From Reclinomonas americana ATCC 50394 (taxonomy: Eukaryota; Jakobida; Jakobea; Jakobida), in contig PS015224.1 of the NCBI GenBank assembly GCA_048213135.1, positions 108,032 through 128,032 on the forward strand: a stretch of DNA of 20,001 bases, in the 5' to 3' direction. The notes under the pieces are model-generated. The model did no database searches. It was not told the DNA's origin and worked only from the letters and a program-made list of their open reading frames with translations. Shown here in pieces: positions 1 through 7,981 of the stretch (positions are counted from its first letter, which is position 1; each line of letters starts with the position of its first letter). The translations under genes and the position numbers were made by a program.

Positions 1-628
1 GAATGACATCGAGAGCGGCCAGGGCCAACGTGCCGCCGGCCGCTGATTCCACCGTGGTCAGACACTGCCCGAGAAGATCGATGCACTGTGCGAGCGACGA
101 GTCAGATGCAGCAGCTGCTGCCTTCAAGAACGACAACGCAAACCTGCTTGGTCTGCAGGAGTGCCGACTGTCGCAGCGCCAACTGGCCGACCGAGCGCAG
201 GGCCGTGTCTCGCACCTCCGTCGGGATGGATGCAGTCATTGCGTATTGGATGCACATCATGACGACGCGGCGCCACAATGGTGCACATCCCTTGGAGGGA
301 TCCGGCATTAGCTTCTTCAGTGTCGGCATGGGGGTGATGCGCTCATAGTCTGAGGCGTCGGGGAGAGAGAATAACGTGTCAACAAGCACACAATGAAAAA
401 AATGCAGCACCCATCATGCGCGCAACTCTCTTTGGTACGGACCGCCGCCAAGTCCACATACCGCGCCAGTGAGGCACACATCCACAGGCTGTTCTTCACG
501 GTGGCCAAGCGGACGGGATCGGTGTAGCGCGTCTCATCCGCAATGTACGTGTCGGCAAATCGCACCGCCTTATTGAATGTCGTAAAGATTAGTTCGTAGG
601 CCTGTTGGATTGCCGCCGGCACATGCGC
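1..628 (-). CDS. SCC2: SCC2/NIPBL, C-terminal HEAT region, runs off left edge
   Basis: Continuation of the cohesin loader after the gap. Exons 628-427, 349-144 and 85 to the window edge, with introns 426-350 and 143-86 in consistent phase. IFTTFNKAVRFADTY and RLATVKNSLWMCASLARYVDL match the NIPBL segment around VWACFNRYYG and ALLRSLFTVGALCRHFDF. The next exon, with VVMMCIQYA and TEVRDTALRSVGQLALRQSALL, matches LELLMYFTKHSDEEVQTKAIIGLGFAFIQHP. The last exon starts CIDLLGQCLTTVES. The intron at 143-86 could also be read as 22 nt (to 122); 58 nt fits its neighbours better. The C-terminus and stop lie outside the window. Confidence 0.88.
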
Positions 629-833
629 NNNNNNNNNNNNNNNNNNNNNNNNNNNNNNNNNNNNNNNNNNNNNNNNNNNNNNNNNNNNNNNNNNNNNNNN
701 NNNNNNNNNNNNNNNNNNNNNNNNNNNNNNNNNNNNNNNNNNNNNNNNNNNNNNNNNNNNNNNNNNNNNNNNNNNNNNNNNNNNNNNNNNNNNNNNNNNN
801 NNNNNNNNNNNNNNNNNNNNNNNNNNNNNNNNN
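629..833. other. Assembly gap, 205 N, inside SCC2
   Basis: Run of N between the minus-strand SCC2 exon ending at 628 and the inverted contig. By comparison with NIPBL it should hide the segment between the CTTVQL block and the IFTTFNKAV block, roughly 90-100 residues plus introns, so the run length is probably an estimate. Confidence 0.95.
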
Positions 834-1343
834 TATTTTTCCGACCCCAGTTCTTCCGTGTGCAGCTCATTCGACTGGGTGATCTGTGGTTCTCCGTACC
901 AAGCCCACCTCGTTCGACTGGCGTGCTGACAGTCGGCGACATCCAGCAAGTGATGCGGAAGCGGTGTCGGCAGATGGTTGACACACTGCACGTGTGGAAC
1001 GTGCGGTACATGTCGACACAACATCGCTCCGTCCACGAACTGCAACAGTCGTGGGTGCCGCAACTGATCGAGTGCTACAAGGCCTCCCGCAGAGTCGGTG
1101 AGCTGCCGGCATTCATGGACACGTTGCGGGCGATGGTGAGCGTGCTGGTGGAGATGGTGGATTCGTCGCCCGTGGTGGTGGTCGCCGGCGACCGTCCCGC
1201 CGACAGCGCCAACGACATGTCGGCTGTGGGCATTCTGCGACGGCGAACTGTGCGTATCGCTTCCTCGGCTTGTCGGACCATGATTTGGACTCACTTTCTC
1301 TGCGCGTCAGCCACTGGCCGCTCTGTGTACCACGGTGCAACTG
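834..1343 (+). CDS. SCC2: SCC2 internal fragment on an inverted contig
   Basis: Coding sequence for the part of SCC2 between its two minus-strand pieces, but reading on the plus strand. Exon about 851 or 866 to 1249, intron 1250-1310 (61 nt, GTGCGT donor), exon 1311-1343, then the gap. GDLWFSVPSPP followed by VLTVGDIQQVMRKRC matches human KLWFTPTPH then KILNITDVVAACRD. PLAALCTTVQL matches the VACITTLFLF segment that comes later in the family. These two blocks lie in family order between the VRKKTVELL repeat (ends about 1373, minus) and AHVPAAIQQAY (from 628, minus). The whole block is bounded by N runs on both sides, so a contig placed in reverse is the simplest explanation. Confidence 0.85.
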
Positions 1344-1372
1344 NNNNNNNNNNNNNNNNNNNNNNNNNNNNN
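1344..1372. other. Assembly gap, 29 N, at an SCC2 intron
   Basis: Run of N on the right side of the inverted contig. The minus-strand sequence entering it from 1373 looks like the start of an intron. The other end of the inverted contig (834-850) looks like the end of one, so the true missing piece is probably intronic. Confidence 0.9.
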
Positions 1373-4300
1373 TATAAAAGGCAAGGAACGCAGGTGGATT
1401 GTAGCGCAACTGCTGCGCGGTCAACGTCCTCAGTGTTGGCGCCGGCTAGCTGGATACACACCTCGACGTTGCGATCGAGGAAGGGATCTGGAGCGTAGAA
1501 CTGAATCAACAGCTCCACTGTCTTCTTGCGCACAGTGACACTCTGATCTTGCAACATGCCGACCACCATGTTGAAGAGAGCGTCGTGGTCCTCTGCCGCC
1601 GTGGCCCCAATGACTTGCTCGAGTAGCAAGATGGCCTCGGCGCGCACGCTGGCCGAATTCGACGACATCGAGTCTTGAATGGTTTTCACGATGCGTCGCT
1701 GTCGCAAACCACAACAGTGAGTCCACCATATGGACGCGCGCAGAGCGTGTGCAAGGCACGAAACATCGGTGCGCAAGAGAGAATGGTCGGTGAAAATGAG
1801 CGTCTTCAGCGCCTTGGCTCCGCTCGCTTGCAACAACGCAGGGCCCGCGTTGTGCAACACATTGAGCGCCACGCCAACACTGTCGTGGACCAACTTGTTC
1901 ACTGCGGCGAACGAAAGTCGCAGGAGTCGCGCAATCTCGTGTGCTCGGAAACGCGACACGTGCATCCTGCGCATCCAACCCGGCTCTGTTCAGTACAGCC
2001 TACACACGGTACCCACCATACCATGAAATGCACACTCACTCACCGCTGACGCCCACCAGCGGGCCTCTCTCGGAAGCACGCCACGGCCACCATATCAGCA
2101 GAGCTGAGCGGCGGTACGCTCGCGGGTTCCACCTTTCGACGCTTCCTCTCCGGCTTCTGCTGCACATTAGCATGTCAGGCAAAGCACCGACTCGAGAAAA
2201 CGAGCAAAGAGAGATGGGGAGCCACGAACCGAGCGAACAGCCTCGTCGGTAGCGGTCGCTGTGCGACTTGCGAGAGACGATCGACTCCACCAGTCGGCAA
2301 TAGCACACTGACGCGCACACAACAGCGAGGTCTCAAAGGCTGCGTGCGCACACGCAGCATCAGCATGTGTGGACAACACAGGCGTAATGACGCAAATGCA
2401 TGCAGACACCACACACCGCCTCTTGCATTGCTCGACAGAAACTCGCAGAACAGTAGAATGGCGGCCGCACGCAGTTCGTCAGAGGTAGCAACGGCGTCGG
2501 CACTGCCCGAGGTTTCATTCTGCACGTCCACCGACATGGCCACTGCTGTGCTGGCGCTGCTGCTCGTGGTGGAAGCAGAAGCGGTACTGCCGCACAGTGT
2601 GCGCACAAGTGCCACTTTCTGCACCAGTCTGTGCAGGTCGGGGCGTCACGCGCGTGAGGTGACAAAGTCGCGACCAGCATACAGTGCACACATGTCGCAA
2701 CTGGCAGTCATCGCAGAGCCAATTCGGCACGTCGCACATCTCTGGCAGATCCACACACCGATTGTGGAACCATCGCGAGCAGCGGCTGCATGCAGTAAGA
2801 TTTCCACTTCGGCCCGGCTCGTGCTGTGCGCCACACACGCCAACGTCAGTTTCTTTGCGTGCGTGTGCATATGATAACGAAATGAAAACGCACCTTCTTG
2901 CAGACACACTCCACAGGCGCCTCGTTGAGACTTGCGTAGGCGATGGGCTGGAGCAGGGTGTGAGCCAATGCAGCTGCAACGCTCTCAAGATCGCGAAACG
3001 ACAATACCTGCCACACGTGCGCAGGCGGTCGAATGAACGCGTCCAGGCGACTGGTGGAGAAGCCACGAACACGGGCACCGATGCGCGCCAGCATCTCGAC
3101 TGCGGCCGCCTTGCCGTCCTTGAGTTTCGCGTCCGCAATCATCACAACCGCGTGCAACTCATCGAACAGGAACCGAAGCAACAGCAGCGACGACGCAGGA
3201 TACTCGGGAATATCCACGAGTTGACACAAGTCGGTGAGAAGAAAGTCAATCACATCACGCAAGACGGTCTCGCGCGTCGATTTGCGGACATTGGCAGCCG
3301 ACCTCTCGTCATCCAGCCACCTGCCGCAGCAACCGCACGAACGGCATCAGCAACATGCAGTGTGACGTAGAGCACGCGCGTGTCTTCTTCATCATGAAAA
3401 GAACCTGGCAATCACATTGGTGGCAAAGAACTTGCAGCACTGCAACAGAGCCTGATTGGACTCCTCGAGGGCGCGCAGCACCGTGGCTGGTTCGGACCAC
3501 GCATCACCAACATCCTCGCCCTCCATAATAATGTCGGCCGACAGAGCCGATGCCTGCGGCGGCAGCTGACACGAAGCCTGCAACAGCTCCAACAGCAACA
3601 CAGTGAACACCGCCGGTCGGTGCTCGCAGCCCGCCACACTGTGAAACGCACGCAGCCTCGTCAAGATTCGCCACACATTGATTAGTCGTGACACCAACGC
3701 AACAAGACAACGGCACGACGACGTGGCATGGAGCCCAGGTGCACAATCAGGTCCATCAATATGCTGCGACGCATGTCCATTTGCGAGTGCTGCCAGATCT
3801 GTGATGCAGAAGATCAGCAAGCGCTGACGGACACTGTCGCGTATCACTCAGCATACCTGCACCAGCAGAACAATGGCCGCCGACTGCAATTCGCCCACAT
3901 CGTCGTAGGCTCTGGAGGAATTGGCGCGCACCAGGGATCCGTGCACGTAAACACGCGCACACACATCCTCCAGTGGCACGTGCAATGCGTGATTGAGTTG
4001 CATGAAAGGCGCCAGCAATCGCAGCACAACGCAGAGCATGGCAGTCACTTTGCTGGCGTCCTCACTCAGTGTCGCTGCTCAGGGAGTGAGTGGAGGGATA
4101 CTGGAAATATAAGGATGACACCAACCCGAGTGCGCGCACCTCTTGGCGCCTTGTCGTCGTACACACGAGAAAAGTACGGAAACAGCACCGTGTCGAGCAC
4201 AAAACGCACCAGATCGCTTACACGCACCACGCCATCCGTGAGCTGCACAACAGCACATCAGCTCAAACGCACGCACATGATCATTTCGCCACTGCACCCA

Positions 4301-6133
4301 CCGTAGAGTCGCGTAGATCCTGCGGCGTTTCTGGAGACGCCACAACGCGCAACAGTACACACGAGGCACGCATGCTCTTGATCAAGAGCGACAGCAGCGC
4401 AGGATCAGCGGGAGCTCCCGGATCGGCGAAGAAGTCAGCAAACTGCTTGCCGCGGTCGAAGAACGAGCTGATAATGGTCTCCAGCTTGGTGCACACGGTC
4501 GGCAGGAGACCCGTGTCGGCCGTGGTGCCTGGCAGGATCAAAGGATTAGCACACAGCGGGCGCCAAGAGCGTACCATACATGTACGCGCTCACCGTCACC
4601 GGCAGCCGCAGCACGAGAAAACGTCGTCTCAAAGTTCTTCAGCATCGCGTCTGTGACGTCCTCCACTGCCTCCTCCGCCAGTGTCGTCGCACACTCGCGA
4701 AAATGATCTGCCCAGCCCGAGTCAGTTGCACAAAATCAGCAACCGGGGACACGCGCGTTCTCCACACGCACCGAACATGTCGGCCGCGGCCTCGAGTTCA
4801 TCGGACGATTCGGAGGAGAGCGGCGCTCTTGCCGTCGGCATCAACTGTCGCGACAGTCACGATCAGGCGCGCGGAACAGCAGCGCACGCATGTCTCTCTC
4901 TCTCACACACTTATTCACGAACCGAGCGGCGCGAGACATTGAGCGAGGGCTTCCGCTTGACCGGTTGCCTCGCCTGTGCCGTCTGCTGCAGGGCAGAGGC
5001 AGCGGCACTGACCGCAGCCGACAGATCGCGGCGAACGATTTCGTGTGCCACACGCGGCGTCTTCTCCACGGACATGGCATTCTGTTGCTGTTGCTGCTGT
5101 TGCTGCTGTTGGAGTTGCGGTGGCTGTGGTTGCCGCGAAGCTGATGGCGGTGGTGAGACAAACGAGGGTGCTGGCGTGGAGGGCGAGCACAGCAGGGAGA
5201 CAGCGGGGCTGACGGCGGACACGGTCGGACGCGGAGCAGGTGGTGTCGGTGGCCCACCACTGCGACGGTAGGCAACCGCAGCAGCGGTGGTCGCCTTGGC
5301 CTTCTTGGCCGACTGACTCTTGGACGGCAAGGCTGCGACCCAGCCACCGTCGGAATCCACAACACGTGGTGGTGGAGTGGAGGGTACGGCAGGCGCTGGC
5401 GGAGGAGGAGGAGGTGGCGCTGCTGCAGGCGAGGCGGCTTGTATAGGAACATGTGGTGGTGGTGGTGGCGGCGGTGTTGCCGGCATTGCAGGTGGTGGCG
5501 GTGGAGGATGACGCAAGACTGGCGGCGAGTCAGATCACGAACACTCACACATGCACGCACAGAGACAGATAATGCACCTTGCTGCGTGAACACGGCATTG
5601 GTCTTGTCAAGAGCATGCAACAGAGCGCGCGACGATTCACCCTCTGGCACCACCGGCTGCGCCAGTCGCGGATCGACAACATAGGATCGACCTGTCCCCG
5701 CACATCAACACATACACACACACTGCAGTGGCGACGACAGCACACAAACACGCAACTCTGCTGCAACATCTCGGCGGGAAACGCATTCACCTGGGGCACG
5801 CGCGTTGTGTAAGTGCGCACTTTGATGATCGTCGTAACACACTTCAATTCGCCCCGCCCTCACCTCCATCACCGGTAGCATCGCCATTCCATGCGGCGAG
5901 GCCGTCACACCCGCCCCACCAACCACACTTCCACCTGACGGGTACAGAAACGGAGGCGGCACACACGAGACAAGTGGCAAGAGGAGCGGCGTGGCCACAG
6001 CACCGCCTGCATCAATCACACCTCCATACCACGGCATCTGCGCAGTTACTCCCGCCAGTCGCGCACCTGCCGCCGCTGCTGCCGCTGCTGCAGCAGCTGC
6101 GGCACCTGAAGCACCGCCTTGAGGCGCCGACAT
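1373..6133 (-). CDS. SCC2: SCC2/NIPBL cohesin loader, N-terminal and central part
   Basis: Loads cohesin onto chromosomes in the nucleus as the Scc2-Scc4 complex. Start ATG at 6133 (MSAPQGG). Inferred exons: 6133-5864, 5790-5757, 5691-5578, 5518-4923, 4844-4772, 4707-4594, 4528-4302, 4242-4140, 4074-3857, 3798-3695, 3638-3405, 3320-2894, 2823-2690, 2628-2417, 2339-2230, 2159-2044, 1966-1765, 1698 to about 1390; all phases agree. Order: poly-Ala and Pro-rich N-terminus, poly-Pro/poly-Gln exon, helical repeats, PHD finger, basic stretch QKPERKRRKVEP, HEAT repeats. Diagnostic matches to NIPBL (recalled) include VDIPEYPAS (NKPEWPAAE in human), LCARQCAIADWW (FYIAQWF region), NSASVRAEA (STSVREAA) and DQSVTVRKKTVELL (DTGISVRKRVIKIL). 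The gene continues in the two next entries. The N-terminal 300 residues are low complexity and identified mainly by linkage. Confidence 0.93.
2704..2908 (-). other. PHD zinc finger within SCC2, split by an intron
   Basis: A complete C4HC3 PHD finger inside the SCC2 reading frame. The first Cys pair (CVC) ends the exon at 2894. After a 70-nt intron (2893-2824) follow ACSRC, the RWFHNRC core with the zinc His, and WLCDDC. Spacing and the Trp before the last Cys pair are typical of PHD fingers, which usually read histone H3 tails. Animal NIPBL and yeast Scc2 lack it; plant SCC2 has one at about the same place. The intron phase (0 and 0) supports the join. Confidence 0.88.
5080..5115 (-). repeat. 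CAG/CAA repeat encoding poly-Gln in SCC2
   Basis: Ten consecutive Gln codons, mixed CAG and CAA, in the fourth SCC2 exon. It sits in a Pro-rich exon that also has runs of six to eight prolines (about 5400-5515). The mixed codons suggest a tolerated low-complexity linker more than a recent expansion. Confidence 0.85.
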
Positions 6134-6351
6134 TGTGTGGAGGCTCTTTTCGACCAAGAGTCGACATCGCGCGCGCACACACAAGCACAATTTCACAAAT
6201 GTCAGGCCATTAGACGCACGAGCACGCACACACACACAAGCATACACACACACCACTGTCACGTGCAGCTGTTGCTCGTCAAAGTCGCGCGCGGTTCAAG
6301 TGGATCGCGCGAGCCACTTCCCGCAAACTCACGACTGTCCCGGCGAGAGAG
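6134..6351. promoter_or_regulatory. Divergent intergenic region SCC2 / phospholipase C
   Basis: 218 bp between the start codons of SCC2 (minus) and the phospholipase (plus), so it must hold both promoters. It contains a CA-rich microsatellite-like stretch at about 6215-6260. I see no convincing TATA box. Confidence 0.55.
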
Positions 6352-7954
6352 ATGCGTCTGTGGCCGTGGCTCACACTGGCCCTCTGTGGCGCCACAGGTG
6401 TCAGCGCATCATGGCTGCACTCACACTTGCAGGTGCCTCTCTCTCACACTCCACATCTCTCAAGCTGGAGTTGTCGCACTGATTTGTTCACTCATGTTTG
6501 CTCAGCATCGCTGGGTGTTTCAACACGACACACCGCCACCACCACCACTCCCCTTGCCTGGAGTATCAATGATCCCTGCAGGCCCGCATGATCTGCACAC
6601 AGCACCTCTCAGTCATGTGTACATAAAGTCGTCGCACAACACCAGTGTGCGCACATGGCAGTTCTTTTCCGCGTGCTCTCTCGAGGCCATTCGACACGCA
6701 TTGACCACCTCACAGTGCCGATGCATTGAATGTGCGTGCGTGAATGTGCGCGTGTGTGTGTGATTGACGACTCTCACGTGATGACAGTGGATTTGTTTGA
6801 TGGTCCCGATGGTGAGCCGGTGTTGTCGCACGGGCGCACGACGGAGAGTGTGCGGTTGCGTGAGGCGTTGCATGTGATTCGCGATCATGCGTTCGAGCAC
6901 AGTCCGTGAGTGTGAGAGAGACACACACGCGCGCACAGCTATCCACCGCTCATGATCTTCTTTTTTGCGTAGTTTTGGTGTCATTCTCTCGCTCGACATT
7001 CGGTGCTCGGAGGAGCAGCAGAGGCGACTGGCGGGCATGCTGCGTGAGGTGTTGGGTGGTGAGTTGCTGTCCGTCGTCAGTTGAGGCCAATGATCCATCT
7101 GCTGACAAAGACGGTGCAGACAAGTTGGCGCCGCGCGACGAATGGCAATGGAATCGACAGCTGCCGACGATTGAGCAGATGCAGGGTGCGTGTCTCGAGC
7201 AGCAGAGGTAGACTGTGACTCCTCCAACTGACGTGGTGCATGCAGGTCGGTTCATTTTGGAGATGCCGGGGCCGGGGACGGTGCTGCGCGAGTACGCTTG
7301 GAGCACGCCGCCCGGATGCGTTGACATTGACGGGAATCCGTGGCGAGAGAGTTTTGTGCGAAACGAGTGGCTCGATTTTGTGGATCCTTTCGACGAGCGT
7401 GATCGGCCGCAACTGCGCATGCGGGAGCACCATCGACACAGTGGCATGTACGATCAGTTTCACCATCGCGAACTGGCACCAGAGCTCGTCGCCATGTGCC
7501 ACCTCTACTCGTATGCCAGCGCTGAGGCTGTGCTGTTGCGTCCCGAGGCCGTCAATCGGGTGCTCAATGTGAGCGAATCCGAGGCACTCGAGGAGGCCGG
7601 CAAGCTGCGCGCTTTTGAGCAACAACAACTGGGTGCCTCCAGCTCGTCCACGCCCGTCAGGTACGTGCCCCGTGCCTCACCGCTGCTCATTGGTTTGTTT
7701 CTCACTGTGGGGGAGAGACACGCAGACGGCTGGTGCGCGTGTATCCCGAGTATCATCGAGTGGCCTCCGACAATCCCAATCCGCAGCCACTGTGGGAGCA
7801 GCTCTTTGTGCAAATCGTCGCCATGAATGTGCAGCGACACGACAAGTGGCGCGAGGTACACGACCGCTTCTTCGCGCTCGGTGGTCTCAGAGCTCTCTCC
7901 GTGTCGCCACCGCCGCCACCACCACCGCCACCACCACCACCATCAACAAAATGA
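6352..7954 (+). CDS. Secreted or luminal PI-PLC with X and Y boxes only
   Basis: Phosphoinositide-type phospholipase C, which cleaves the headgroup from inositol lipids to give diacylglycerol. Exons 6352-6432, 6506-6731, 6788-6905, 6973-7058, 7081 (or 7111)-7185, 7246-7660, 7726-7954; 409 or 419 residues. The first exon is a classic signal peptide (WPWLTLALCGATG core, VSA cleavage). X box: PLSHVYIKSSHNT with catalytic His, RCIELD with Glu and Asp, LSHGRT with the second His, VILSLD (Asp where Glu is usual). Y box: VSESEALEE with the Ser, RVYPEYHRV with Arg and Tyr, NPQPLWEQLFVQIVAMN, then GGLRAL. The C-tail is about 12 prolines. No PH, EF-hand or C2 domain, and no room for one: SCC2 starts 218 bp upstream and ATG7 ends 27 bp downstream. 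The family call is firm; secretion is inferred. Confidence 0.92.
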
Positions 7955-7981
7955 ACTCAGTCCGTTTAATTGTTACCCTGC
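7955..7981. other. 27-bp gap between convergent stop codons
   Basis: Only 27 bp separate the TGA of the phospholipase (plus) from the TAG of ATG7 (minus). The 3' UTRs and polyadenylation sites of both transcripts must lie within each other's coding sequence or overlap as antisense. Confidence 0.85.

Noticed and set aside
317-1294. Long minus-strand ORF of 325 codons across the 205-N gap
   Set aside because: N codons hold it open. Only the part below 628 matches SCC2; the part above 833 is the antisense of an inverted SCC2 fragment.
605-1498. Long plus-strand ORF suggesting an antisense gene over SCC2
   Set aside because: Its real content (about 851-1249) aligns with SCC2 itself, so it is a flipped contig and not a new gene.
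4841-5653. His/Arg-rich 270-codon minus ORF
   Set aside because: It is the shifted frame of the Pro-rich SCC2 exon; poly-Pro codons read as poly-His one base over. The chosen frame fits splice phases.
6215-6260. CA-rich stretch as a telomere-like or satellite repeat
   Set aside because: It is a short imperfect dinucleotide tract, one of many in introns and intergenic DNA of this window.
5705-6262. Upstream extension of the SCC2 start to 6262
   Set aside because: The extra residues come from a TG microsatellite (CVYACVCVRAR). The ATG at 6133 opens the compositionally coherent exon.
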